From: JACJYC01 sp964558465
Lineage (GTDB): Bacteria; Bacteroidota; Bacteroidia; Chitinophagales; Saprospiraceae
Direction of reading: 5' to 3'
Length of the DNA stretch: 64,000 nt
NCBI GenBank assembly: GCA_964558465.1
Contig: CAZLEF010000018.1
Coordinates: 35,739-99,738 of the forward strand
Part shown: positions 25,358-33,909 of the stretch, one piece after another
Numbering within the stretch: the stretch's first letter is position 1
Layout: each line of letters starts with the position of its first letter
Translations under genes and position numbers: made by a program
Notes under the pieces: generated by a model
Database searches by the model: none
What the model saw: only the letters and a program-made list of their open reading frames with translations
Told to the model about the DNA's origin: nothing

Positions 25358-27764
25358 CGTCATCAAATATGCTGTTCCGGTATTTGTTGTAAAGGAACGA
25401 AATGATCAGCAACAACACGCCCAACGATACAAAAACCACTGTTTTGGCAATGGTATCGAGGTGTGTCAGATCGTATAAGAACAATTTGACCAGCGTAATG
25501 CCAAATAAAATGATGGCGCCGATACGCAGGTGTTTTTTATGCTGCCAGATGCCCAGGACGATCAACAACAGCGCATATACCCCCCAGAGGATGCTCAACC
25601 CCAATTTGTAGGATTGCCCGGGATCGGCAATATCCATCCAGTGGATCAATTCGCTGCTGGCAACCCACAGAGCGGAGATGTGCAGCAGCAGGTCGAATGC
25701 TATTTTCAGGCGAACCTGCATGAATGCCTGCCGGATATATTGGTAACACGCGATCAGCAAGGCCGCCAAAAAAACGAACGAAACGTACCGGATGTTCATG
25801 TTCCAGCCGGTACGCCTGTAATATTCACCGTATGCGTTGCCCAGAAAACTTTCCCGCAATTCGCTCAATTCGTATAAACCCTGAACCAAAAACGTCAGCA
25901 TGGCCAGGGCGCTGACAACCAGATTAATAACGCCCAAAAGCCGGCTTTTGATCCATTGCATGTTGACAAAAGATAAAATCGCCAGAAACCCAAGGGAATA
26001 ATTCAGTATCCAGACGATCTTGAATCGCGGCAAATCGTAATCCCGGAAATACTCCGGATAATCCTGACCGGATGGCGTAAGGGTCAGGGCGGAGTCTGCA
26101 AAAAGCTGATCCCACCACGTCGCGATCTCTACCCGGCCGGAAAAATAGAGCGCCAGCAGCAGCATGCCGGGCAGGGCGATGGACATGAGGGCGCGAAGCC
26201 AGGGGGGAGAGGGAGGGAGAGGGGGTGAGGGGGTGAGGGGGTGAAAGCCCTGTTCCGCATCCTGGATTTTATCAAACCAATGAATAAAGAAAAATGCGCC
26301 CGCCACCAACAACCCCGTCAAAAAACGGATGTTCAAAAACGGCTTGATCCAGGTTTCAGGTTGTTCGGGGTAATAGCTGTTGTAAGAGGTTGCCCAGTCG
26401 TGCGCCAGACTGAAAAAAGCCAGGAACATCAGAGGGTACGACAATATTTCGTAGACCGGGACATGGTTCCGCCGGCCGATCCAGAACAGGAGAGCTGCCT
26501 CGGCGGCCCAGAACAGGGTTACCCAGTTTCCGTCCAGTTGGACGGGGAATGCCAGGGTGATGAAGACCAGGACCAGGCCCGAAACCAGGTAGAACAGGCT
26601 GCGATCGGCCAGCCGCCATCGGTATATGACGGCGCTGACGATAAAATGCACCGCCGCGTTGGCCAGTGTGAACAATCCCAGAAGTTCCTCACCTTGCGGG
26701 TGTTCGGCCAGCGTTGCATATCCAAATCCGTAAAAAAAGAAAGAATTGAGCAGAAGCGATAAAATATCCCCCACGTTGAATTGTTCTTTTCGCAGCAGTT
26801 TGTATGCCAGAAAAGTGACGTAAAAAATAGCAAAAAAGATGGGCAAAAAAGTCAGGGCCAGCGAAAAATGCTGGTCGCGGATATACTCCATCGCATACCA
26901 CCAGGCGTAAATGAGCCAGGTGAGCCCGAAAGCAGAAAAATAAAGGGACTTCCAGTATCTTTTAAAAGCAATGACCAGGATGCCGGTATTGATGATGGCT
27001 ATATAACTGAACAGGAAGGCGATCTGCCCTTTGCCTTCACTCAATAAAAAAGGTACGGCATAAGCCCCCACCAATCCAATCTGTGCGATCACCTGGTTGT
27101 TGTAATGAACGGCCGCCGCTACGGTAAAGGCAGTAAACAGCGCCATCAAGGTGAAGGCCATTTCCTGCGGTATCAGGGCGTAGAAGCTAAACGCGGCAAA
27201 GGTGATAAAATACAGGATCGCCATAGAACCGCTGAGCAGCACCGCGCTGAAATTTTCGTAGTTCTTTTTCAGCCGGACGGCAAACGCGAACAAACCCAGC
27301 CCCACCAGGTACCCCAGGATGATGCGGGTGAGCGGACTGATCATATCGTGATCGATGGCGTATTTCGCCCCGATCGCCACCCCGATCACGGTGATGGCAA
27401 TGCCGATCTTGGAAATCAGGTTTTCGCCGATGAATTTTTCAATATTGGAACGGGGCGCCAACGGCGGCGGTTGGGGGGATGCCTGGGCCGGCACGGCAGG
27501 GGAAGCCGGTTTTGGCAACGGCGGCGGCTGATGAGCCGGTTCCGATGCGTACTGCAAGGTTTCCGGGGGCAGCGGCGGCGGAAGCGGCGATTCCGGTACT
27601 GGTTTTTTTGGAATATCGCCAGGTCCCGGTTGGGGCTGGCCGTACTTCAGGTATTGGACTTCTCTGGACAGGGCGTCGATCTCACGGGAAAAAGATTCCT
27701 GTTTTTTCAGGAGTTCGTCCAGCTTTTCGAGGAGGAGGTTGATTTGATCCTGGTTTTCCGGCAT
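25347..27764 (-). CDS. DUF2339 polytopic membrane protein
   Basis: 805 aa from the ATG at 27764 (MPENQDQINLLLEKL); the frame continues upstream only through repeat words. A coiled coil (about 3-45) is followed by a Pro-rich linker (about 50-110) and more than 20 transmembrane segments, the DUF2339 plan (for example NLISKIGIAITVIGVAIGAKYAID). An in-frame word-repeat segment at 26196-26246 encodes HPLTPSPPLPPSPP in a loop between membrane helices. It ends by overlapping the DUF3999 start by 11 bp, so both are probably one operon. The role is unknown; a cell-envelope function is plausible for both. Confidence 0.85.
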   Translation of the reverse strand: MPENQDQINLLLEKLDELLKKQESFSREIDALSREVQYLKYGQPQPGPGDIPKKPVPESPLPPPLPPETLQYASEPAHQPPPLPKPASPAVPAQASPQPPPLAPRSNIEKFIGENLISKIGIAITVIGVAIGAKYAIDHDMISPLTRIILGYLVGLGLFAFAVRLKKNYENFSAVLLSGSMAILYFITFAAFSFYALIPQEMAFTLMALFTAFTVAAAVHYNNQVIAQIGLVGAYAVPFLLSEGKGQIAFLFSYIAIINTGILVIAFKRYWKSLYFSAFGLTWLIYAWWYAMEYIRDQHFSLALTFLPIFFAIFYVTFLAYKLLRKEQFNVGDILSLLLNSFFFYGFGYATLAEHPQGEELLGLFTLANAAVHFIVSAVIYRWRLADRSLFYLVSGLVLVFITLAFPVQLDGNWVTLFWAAEAALLFWIGRRNHVPVYEILSYPLMFLAFFSLAHDWATSYNSYYPEQPETWIKPFLNIRFLTGLLVAGAFFFIHWFDKIQDAEQGFHPLTPSPPLPPSPPWLRALMSIALPGMLLLALYFSGRVEIATWWDQLFADSALTLTPSGQDYPEYFRDYDLPRFKIVWILNYSLGFLAILSFVNMQWIKSRLLGVINLVVSALAMLTFLVQGLYELSELRESFLGNAYGEYYRRTGWNMNIRYVSFVFLAALLIACYQYIRQAFMQVRLKIAFDLLLHISALWVASSELIHWMDIADPGQSYKLGLSILWGVYALLLIVLGIWQHKKHLRIGAIILFGITLVKLFLYDLTHLDTIAKTVVFVSLGVLLLIISFLYNKYRNSIFDDDEN

Positions 27765-27960
27765 GGGTGTTGGTGTGGAATTTTGCGGAAAGATACGGAT
27801 TTGTTGATTTGTTGATTTGTTGATTTGTTGATTCGTTGATAGGAGGATTCGAAGAACGGTACTATTCGATTCCTCCACGCCTGTTGCGTGACACTCGCAT
27901 CCTCGCATCCTCGCATCCTCGCATCCTCGCATCCTCGCATCCTCCTTGTTCAAATATTCA
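27765..27960. repeat. GTTGATTT and CGCATCCT arrays flanking a 17-nt hairpin core
   Basis: Nearly five units of GTTGATTT (27803-27840), then GGAGGATTCG words, the 17-nt core CCACGCCTGTTGCGTGA (27875-27891), and six exact copies of CGCATCCT (27896-27943). No gene. It fills the whole gap between the MFS gene and DUF2339, both on the minus strand. Confidence 0.9.
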
Positions 27961-29121
27961 TCACGGTTTCCGCAACTGCAAATACCCTGTACCCGCCAGC
28001 GCCACCACTGCCGTGATAAAAAAAGCGAGCCCGAAATTTGCGGGGTTATTGGCGTAGACCCAGGCAGAAACCAGGGCCCCGCTTCCGATCCCCACCTCAA
28101 GGGCAATATAGACGGTGGCCATTCCCCGTCCGCGGCGGTTATCCGGGCAACGGTCGATGACCCAGGCAAAAACAGCGGGCGCCCCGATGCCCGTTCCGAA
28201 ACCCAGGGCCCCGGCAGCGGCCAACAGCATAAAAGGTGTATGCGCCAAACCCATCCATACCAGAGAAGCTGCCGTGAAAATACCGGCCACCTTCATCACC
28301 GGCACCCTGCCGAACCGGTCGGACAACTTGCCGGCCACCAGCCTCGAACCCACGGAACAAATGGTGAAAGTCGTAAAAAACAGGCCCTTGTTGGCAATAC
28401 CCAGAAACTCGCTCTGGTCGGGTACAATGGTCAGCAGCGTACCGTAACTGAAATACACCAGCAGGCAGACGATCGCAGGCGCCAGGGCAGTCGGTTCGAT
28501 CACGTCGCGCGGATGCACAGCCAACAGCCCCATTCGGAAGGGTTGCCGTTCGGCAAGCGTTTCTTTCAGATTCAGCAGGATAATGATAGAGAGCACTGCC
28601 AGCCCGCTGGAAACGTAAAACAACACATCCAGCGAGTAGGTTTGCGCCAGCCAACTGCCCAGGGGCGGCGATATGGACGACCCCGCGTTCATGCTCACCC
28701 CCATGATGCCCATGGCCTCACCCCGGCGGTGTGCCGGCACAATGTCGGCCACGTAAGCAGTGGAGGCGGTCGGCTTGAACCCTGTGGAAAAACCATGAAA
28801 AAACCGCAGAATGAGAAAACCGGATACACTGCTCAATATGGGGTAAAACAGGCTGCACACGACACATACCAGCGTCCCGATGATCATGACCGGCGTCCGG
28901 CCGACCGTATCGGCCAGCACACCGCTGAAAGGCCGCGACAAACCCGCGGTAAGGGTAAACAAAGCAATGATCAGCCCCTTGTATTCGGCGCCGCCCAGAC
29001 TGGTGAGGTACCCCGGCAATTCGGGTATGATCATGGTGAAGCTGGACCCGAACAGAGCATGGCTCGCACAGAGCAGCAAAAACGGCAAGGTGTACAAGCG
29101 GGGCTGGGCGATGGTTTGCAT
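27961..29121 (-). CDS. MFS transporter
   Basis: 386 aa inner-membrane major-facilitator protein with 12 predicted helices. The loop 2-3 motif is GLSRPFSGVLADTVGRTPVMI, with a second copy, GSRLVAGKLSDRFGRVPVMK, in the C-terminal half. It looks like a drug or metabolite exporter of the YfcJ/arabinose-efflux type; the substrate is unknown. It lies 41 bp downstream of the metallo-beta-lactamase gene on the same strand. A TAATTTTG -7 element (29126-29133) lies only 4 bp before the ATG, which would give a leaderless or near-leaderless transcript. Confidence 0.9.
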   Translation of the reverse strand: MQTIAQPRLYTLPFLLLCASHALFGSSFTMIIPELPGYLTSLGGAEYKGLIIALFTLTAGLSRPFSGVLADTVGRTPVMIIGTLVCVVCSLFYPILSSVSGFLILRFFHGFSTGFKPTASTAYVADIVPAHRRGEAMGIMGVSMNAGSSISPPLGSWLAQTYSLDVLFYVSSGLAVLSIIILLNLKETLAERQPFRMGLLAVHPRDVIEPTALAPAIVCLLVYFSYGTLLTIVPDQSEFLGIANKGLFFTTFTICSVGSRLVAGKLSDRFGRVPVMKVAGIFTAASLVWMGLAHTPFMLLAAAGALGFGTGIGAPAVFAWVIDRCPDNRRGRGMATVYIALEVGIGSGALVSAWVYANNPANFGLAFFITAVVALAGTGYLQLRKP

Positions 29122-29125
29122 GAGG

Positions 29126-29133
29126 CAAAATTA
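29126..29133 (-). promoter_or_regulatory. Possible -7 element for a near-leaderless MFS transcript
   Basis: The minus strand reads TAATTTTG, matching TAnnTTTG, ending 4 bp upstream of the ATG at 29121. No clear -33 element is seen because the upstream sequence is word repeat. Confidence 0.35.
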
Positions 29134-29170
29134 GGGAGTTGTCAGTCATAAGTTGTCAGTCGTCAGTCGA
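29134..29170. repeat. GTCAGTC word repeat at the metallo-beta-lactamase stop
   Basis: A run of GTCAGT words (GTTGTCAGTCATAAGTTGTC and onward) fills the gap between the MFS and metallo-beta-lactamase genes and supplies the last Asp codon and the stop of the latter. Confidence 0.75.
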
Positions 29171-29924
29171 AAGTTGCGTTAAAAAGCTTACGACTAAATA
29201 GCTGAACCGTAAAATCCAGCAATTCAACGCCGCCGGCCTGGCCGTGACCGGGGATCACCCATTCCGCATTTTTAAATTTTTTCCGGACTTTGGCCACCGT
29301 TCCTGGCCATGCGGCTTCATTGGCATCTGCTACATTGCCCTTGCCCGCGCCCACCGCTTTCACCATACAACCGCCGAAGAGCACCCGTTCATCGGGCATC
29401 CAGCCCACGGAATTGTCGCGGGTATGGGCTTCGCCCGGATAAAAAAGCACCACCTTTTCGCCGGAAAGTTTCAGGGTTTTTCTTTTGGCAAAGCCGTATT
29501 TGGGTATTTCAACGCCGTCTTTTTCAGCCAATACACGGGTCATATCGCCGGCATAAGACGGAATTCCCAGCGCATGAAAGGCCTTCAACCCGCCCAGGCA
29601 ATCCGCATGAAAATGGTTGATCACGACCCCTTTGATGTTTATGCCGGGCCAGGTTTTTCTGATCCAACCGATCAGCGCTTCTGACAATTGATCTGTGGGC
29701 GGCGTGTCAAACACCAGGCCTTCCTTTCCGGAAACATAGACCAATCCGTTGGAAGCCACCCTGCCGAACGGTTCAAAAACAGCATAAGAGCGATGGATAT
29801 AGGCTTTGTCTGAGAGTTTGATGACTTCAAGGTCCGGCGTGATTTCAACCGGTGGGTTTTCCTGCGCATGCGTCACAATCAGAAACGCCAAAATCAGCAG
29901 GAAAGAGAGGATCGTTTTTTTCAT
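29163..29924 (-). CDS. Subclass B1 metallo-beta-lactamase, secreted
   Basis: 253 aa periplasmic zinc hydrolase of beta-lactams. The signal peptide ends at THAQ (residues 1-21). All B1 zinc ligands are present: H104, H106 and D108 (NHFHADCLGG), H168 (GEAHTRDN), C187 (LFGGCMVK) and H228 (IPGHGQ). Also present are K190, in the substrate-carboxylate position, and N198 in KGNVADANEAAWP, very similar to Bacillus BcII. Length is typical of B1 enzymes. This is likely an intrinsic chromosomal enzyme of an environmental Bacteroidota, since no integron or transposase is nearby. Other MBL-fold hydrolases lack this full B1 ligand set, so the subclass call is strong; the substrate profile is not determined. 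Confidence 0.9.
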   Translation of the reverse strand: MKKTILSFLLILAFLIVTHAQENPPVEITPDLEVIKLSDKAYIHRSYAVFEPFGRVASNGLVYVSGKEGLVFDTPPTDQLSEALIGWIRKTWPGINIKGVVINHFHADCLGGLKAFHALGIPSYAGDMTRVLAEKDGVEIPKYGFAKRKTLKLSGEKVVLFYPGEAHTRDNSVGWMPDERVLFGGCMVKAVGAGKGNVADANEAAWPGTVAKVRKKFKNAEWVIPGHGQAGGVELLDFTVQLFSRKLFNATFD

Positions 29925-30267
29925 TTTTTATTCATCAATTTCATGCAGGTCCTTTTTTATCCCTTGGTTCATTGAGGAACCCTGCGTTTTTAGATAGATA
30001 TCCGCAGATTCGTTTCAGCGTGTAAAAATGAAGAATTTTCCGTTTGTAATCTTTTTTTATACTTCGCGCCGCCCTACCACGCCCAGGGCGTGGTGGTGCA
30101 TGGGGAACTTCCCAAAAGCGCGCCACGCCCCGGGCGTGGAATGCCGCAGGATGGATGGTTTGCCAAAAACCATCCGACGCGCGGTATAATTTGGACTTTT
30201 CAATGGTTTTCAGCTGATTAAACGCTAATTTTGTATAGATAACCTTTCCAACCTAAAATGATTCATA
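29925..30267. repeat. 343-bp gene-free region with three hairpins
   Basis: No credible gene. It contains two exact 17-nt cores, CCACGCC-CAG-GGCGTGG (30077-30093) and CCACGCC-CCG-GGCGTGG (30123-30139). A third inverted repeat has arms GGATGGTTT (30153-30161) and AAACCATCC (30167-30175). The right end holds the promoter of the next gene. The metallo-beta-lactamase promoter should lie in the left part, but I see no clear TAnnTTTG there. Confidence 0.85.
30207..30233 (+). promoter_or_regulatory. Promoter for the 30268-32618 gene pair
   Basis: TAATTTTG (30226-30233) matches the -7 consensus, with TTTT (30207-30210) 15 bp upstream. It lies 34 bp before the first ATG. Confidence 0.45.
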
Positions 30268-30759
30268 ATGCCGACACCTGAATTTTTTCCGATCCCGATT
30301 CCTGAACTCACCCGGGTGAATACCCTGGATAAGGTGGAAACTGCGCCGGAAGATCTGGCGGTTTTTTTAAAACAATTCATAGCCCTGGTTATTCTGGATG
30401 ATTTTGCAGGAAAGCCTTCCCCGCCTGTTCTGCTGAAAATTGCCAATAAACTATGTACCCAGATCGGAGCCCTTCCACAGCAGCAGGTTTTATGGATTCC
30501 CGACCCGGATATGGTCGCTGCGGTAAAACCTGCGCTGGAAGCCGTCATTCAGGCCGGATTTCCGAATAAAACATTCGCCTACGAAAACATTGCGGCACTT
30601 GCCGTCGAACCGGTATCCGGGCGTGCGGTCTATCTGATTTTTAAAGACCCGTCCCTTTCACCTGACCCGGAAGACAGCGGGAAGAACCTGAGCGCGCTGG
30701 AAATGCAAATAGCCTTTAACACTGCAATTATTTTATTGCCTAAAACCCATGAAATATGA
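30268..30759 (+). CDS. Unrecognised 163-aa protein
   Basis: Not recognised. No signal peptide or membrane segment, so probably cytoplasmic. The sequence is mixed alpha/beta, beginning with a Pro-rich stretch (PTPEFFPIPIPELTRV). It has no Cys-rich or nucleotide-binding motif. It has its own promoter and overlaps the following exported-protein gene by 4 bp (ATGA), so the two are probably translated together. Codon use looks like its neighbours. Confidence 0.65.
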   Translation: MPTPEFFPIPIPELTRVNTLDKVETAPEDLAVFLKQFIALVILDDFAGKPSPPVLLKIANKLCTQIGALPQQQVLWIPDPDMVAAVKPALEAVIQAGFPNKTFAYENIAALAVEPVSGRAVYLIFKDPSLSPDPEDSGKNLSALEMQIAFNTAIILLPKTHEI

Positions 30760-32618
30760 GATATCAATGGCTGGTTTCCGGTTTCTGCCTGCTTGCCGCC
30801 GGGGTGCAGATCTTCGCACAAAACGCCGCCCCCATCGTGACCCTGAAGGAAGAGAGCACGACCGGAAAATATTTTGACAGCATCCCCGCCGCCGGTCCGG
30901 CAATTATAGATATCAACAGCACCATCCATATCAATATCGATGTGCAGGCCCTGGAAAATGAAATGTTCCGTTTCCAGGGGATTGCCGGATCTGACGAACG
31001 CCTGAAAATGCTGAATACTTTCAACACCCTGCTCAAAAGTGAAAACGAGATTTTGGAGATTGTCAACCGGAAATTTTCAGGCAGCAGCAAACCGGTTCTT
31101 GCTGATTTTCAGGAACTGGCAACCGAATCTAATCTTTTTTTGAAAAACATCCAAAAACACCTCGACAAAGCGCTTTTGGATGAGTTGGAAAGTGATGACA
31201 CGGCGCAAAAGTTCCTTGATTTTGAGGGGCCGTATATTATTTTTGTCATTCGCTTTCTGGAAGAGAAAGCTCAAAACCTGAGGGATTCATTGCTCCTCAA
31301 CCTTAAGGTCGACGGCCAGACCGACAGTTCGCTGATGGTTTATTTCCGGCTGGGCGCCTTCCTCAAAAACAAAAGCGGCGGCAGGCCGGTCCATGTCGAA
31401 CATTTTGATGAGATCAGCCCGGACGCATACAGTGAAATCGCCCGTTTCAGCCCGCCGATATCCGAGCCGGAGAAAAAAGCCCTGAGCGAAACCATGCAGC
31501 TCAATGAAAACCTTCAGGGCAACCTGACCCAGGCTACCGATTTTTTCAAACAGGCCGTCAAAGCCCGGATCAACAACCTTTTCCCATCCGACTCTTCAAG
31601 GTTGAAACTTAAAAAGATCTATTCTTCTTCGCTCGTCGCGCTAAACGGGTCGCCTGAAACCCAACCTGCAGCCCAGGTCCTGCTTGAAAACGAATTGGAC
31701 CTCGGCCGGGTAGATCGGTTTTATTCACTCGCAGCCGAAACCTACCAGCAATTTGCCGGCAATTTTCCGGGTGATCTTTTGAAGGGAGATCATTTTGATC
31801 AGACCTTTGACGATTTGGAACAACTGGTGATCAACGCCTTTCAGAAATTCAAGGGAGATGTGGAATCGTACCAAACCAATGCCGGAGCGCCGGGGTTATC
31901 CCAACTGATCACCGTAGAAAATTCTTATGACCAGTATGTAACGGCCGCAAAGCAGGATATTTCCGGCATCAAAACCCTTTTTCTGAATATCAGGAATTTG
32001 CTGGACCCTTTCCGGAAATCCTATCTGGAAAATGAGGACCTGACGGAAAAGGTCAGCCGTTTCACCGCCGGCAAGATCCCGCCGACAGGGTTGATCGAAC
32101 TCAAATATATCGGCGAACGCAAAGCCGGGGACGAGATCCTGATCAAAGCCGTAATTGAACGCGGACGAAACCGGAGCAATCCGAATTTTGAGCAAAAAGA
32201 ATTGTTCCGCCGTTATGTCGGCATTGCACGGGTTGCCGCGCATGTTAAAATGAGCGGATCCGTCATATTGGCCAATCCCTATAACCGGGAAAAGAATAAT
32301 ATTGCTTTGACCAACCGGTACCAGTTTACCCCCAATTACGGCATCTTCCTCAAATGGGGCAGCCGGAAAAGCAAGTTTTACAACGATTTTCTCAGCTTTG
32401 GCTTAGGCCTGGGTTTTTCTTCGCCCGATTTTAACCTGGATGGAACGCCGGAGTTTGGCGCAGGTATGATGGCGACCGCGTTCCGGGATCTTTTCAGCCT
32501 GGGTTGGGGATGGAATTTTGGCGTGGATGCACCCTATTTTTTTATGGGTTTCAATATCCCGTTTGCCGTGGGCGGGTTACAATCCGCAGCGCCGGAAACA
32601 GGATTCCTGGAAAATTAA
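30756..32618 (+). CDS. Unrecognised exported 620-aa protein
   Basis: Not recognised. A signal peptide (residues 1-22, ending VQIFAQ) directs it out of the cytoplasm. Residues about 40-430 are strongly helical and charged (for example ENEMFRFQGIAGSDERLKML). Residues about 440-615 look like beta strands of a membrane or surface barrel (FLSFGLGLGFSSPDFNLDG, FRDLFSLGWGWNFGVD). One reading is a helical periplasmic domain attached to a C-terminal outer-membrane barrel. It follows a 163-aa gene with 4-bp overlap and precedes a DUF4407 membrane protein by 124 bp on the same strand. Confidence 0.7.
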   Translation: MRYQWLVSGFCLLAAGVQIFAQNAAPIVTLKEESTTGKYFDSIPAAGPAIIDINSTIHINIDVQALENEMFRFQGIAGSDERLKMLNTFNTLLKSENEILEIVNRKFSGSSKPVLADFQELATESNLFLKNIQKHLDKALLDELESDDTAQKFLDFEGPYIIFVIRFLEEKAQNLRDSLLLNLKVDGQTDSSLMVYFRLGAFLKNKSGGRPVHVEHFDEISPDAYSEIARFSPPISEPEKKALSETMQLNENLQGNLTQATDFFKQAVKARINNLFPSDSSRLKLKKIYSSSLVALNGSPETQPAAQVLLENELDLGRVDRFYSLAAETYQQFAGNFPGDLLKGDHFDQTFDDLEQLVINAFQKFKGDVESYQTNAGAPGLSQLITVENSYDQYVTAAKQDISGIKTLFLNIRNLLDPFRKSYLENEDLTEKVSRFTAGKIPPTGLIELKYIGERKAGDEILIKAVIERGRNRSNPNFEQKELFRRYVGIARVAAHVKMSGSVILANPYNREKNNIALTNRYQFTPNYGIFLKWGSRKSKFYNDFLSFGLGLGFSSPDFNLDGTPEFGAGMMATAFRDLFSLGWGWNFGVDAPYFFMGFNIPFAVGGLQSAAPETGFLEN

Positions 32619-32742
32619 TTGCCGCCCCGGCCCCCAACATCCGATCCCTGCTAGCACCCGTCGAAAAAATTACCCTGCCTCCAATAATTCCGGCAGTTTT
32701 GGAGTTATGCAACCCGATGTAACCCGTTAAATCACCTGACGA

Positions 32743-33870
32743 ATGAATAAAATAGAAAAGTTCTTTCTGTTCTGCTCCGGCGTTGAACACTCCATCCTGG
32801 AACAATGCCCTTCCGACAAAAACAAATATATGGGTATCGGCGCCACTGTTTTTTTTACCGGGGTGCTGGCCTTCTTTTCTTCAGGTTATGCCTTGTATAC
32901 CGTTTTTGACTCGTACCTGGCCGCCGTCGCCTTCGGGCTGGTCTGGGGCCTGATGATCTTCAACCTCGACCGGTACATCGTCATGAGCATGAAAAGCAAC
33001 GGTAAATGGTGGCGCGACTGGATGGTGGCCATGCCCCGGTTCGCCCTGGCTGTATTGCTGGCGTTGGTCATTTCCAAACCGCTGGAAATGAAGATCTTCG
33101 AAAAAGAGATCAACGCAGAGCTGGTGATCATGGAACAGGAAGTGTTCAAGGCCCAGGAAGACCAGTTGAAATCCCGTTATCAGGCCCAAATCGACGGCGA
33201 ACGCGCCCAGATCGAACTGCTGAAAAGAGAGATCGCCCTGAAAACCGCCGCACGGGATACGCTGGTCAAACAGGCAGTACAGGAAGCCGACGGCACCGGC
33301 GGCTCCCGCAACAAAAACCTCGGCCCCATCTACAAAGCCAAAAAGGCGGAAGCCGACAAGGCCCAGGCCGAACTGGACGCCGTGATCGCCGCCAACCAGC
33401 CTTTGATCCAGGAAAAAGAGTTGGCCGTCAAAACCCTTGAAACGACCATCCAAACGGAAATTGCCGGCCTGAAACGGGAAAATTACGGCGGCCTGGCCGC
33501 CCGCATGGAAGCCCTCTCCCGCCTTGGCCAACAAAGCGCGGCCATCCTTTACGCCAGCATTTTCATTACACTGCTGTTCATCGCCATCGAAACGGCGCCG
33601 ATCATGGTGAAACTTATCTCCTACCGAAGCCCCTACGACTACCTTCTGCACGAGCACGAGCATGTATACCAAATGGCCAACCTGGAGTCCACTACCCTGC
33701 GGTCCAACACGGTTAAAAACAAACTGAAATACGATACCGACACCGGTTCGCACCTCGTTGTGGCCAAAATCGCCGCCGAAAAAGCCCTGATCGACCACAA
33801 ACTGAAGGAAAAACTGGAAGAACTGAAATCCAAGCCTTATAGCTGGAAAATGGGGAATTTTGGAGAATGA
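32743..33870 (+). CDS. DUF4407 membrane protein
   Basis: 375 aa. It matches DUF4407 throughout: N-terminal KFFLFCSGVEHSILEQCP, two TM helices (about 30-80), the conserved FGLVWGLMIFNLDRYIV, a third TM (about 92-110), a long Lys/Glu/Ala coiled coil (about 120-245), a fourth TM (about 260-285) and a cytoplasmic tail ending in EELKSKPYSWK. The function of DUF4407 is unknown; the layout resembles a membrane-anchored coiled-coil scaffold. It may belong with the two unrecognised genes upstream. A word hairpin starts 2 bp after the stop. Confidence 0.85.
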   Translation: MNKIEKFFLFCSGVEHSILEQCPSDKNKYMGIGATVFFTGVLAFFSSGYALYTVFDSYLAAVAFGLVWGLMIFNLDRYIVMSMKSNGKWWRDWMVAMPRFALAVLLALVISKPLEMKIFEKEINAELVIMEQEVFKAQEDQLKSRYQAQIDGERAQIELLKREIALKTAARDTLVKQAVQEADGTGGSRNKNLGPIYKAKKAEADKAQAELDAVIAANQPLIQEKELAVKTLETTIQTEIAGLKRENYGGLAARMEALSRLGQQSAAILYASIFITLLFIAIETAPIMVKLISYRSPYDYLLHEHEHVYQMANLESTTLRSNTVKNKLKYDTDTGSHLVVAKIAAEKALIDHKLKEKLEELKSKPYSWKMGNFGE

Positions 33871-33872
33871 TC

Positions 33873-33909
33873 TTGATGCTGGATGCTGGTATCTAGCATC
33901 TAGCATCAA
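33873..33909. terminator. Bidirectional word hairpin between convergent genes
   Basis: TTGATGCTGGATGCT (33873-33887) pairs with AGCATCTAGCATCAA (33895-33909), with one mismatch and a 7-nt loop. It lies between the convergent DUF4407 and MFS genes and includes the MFS stop codon. It uses the same GATGCTGG word as the hairpin after porV. Confidence 0.65.

Noticed and set aside
27896..27943. CGCATCCT array considered as a CRISPR array
   Set aside because: Units are 8 bp and contiguous without spacers, and no cas gene is present.
27765..28169. N-terminal extension of the DUF2339 frame
   Set aside because: It reads through word repeats and into the MFS gene in another frame; the family starts near MPENQDQ at 27764.
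27946..29151. Long plus-strand frame opposite the MFS gene
   Set aside because: It is the antisense shadow of a clear MFS protein, rich in Arg, Pro and Gln.
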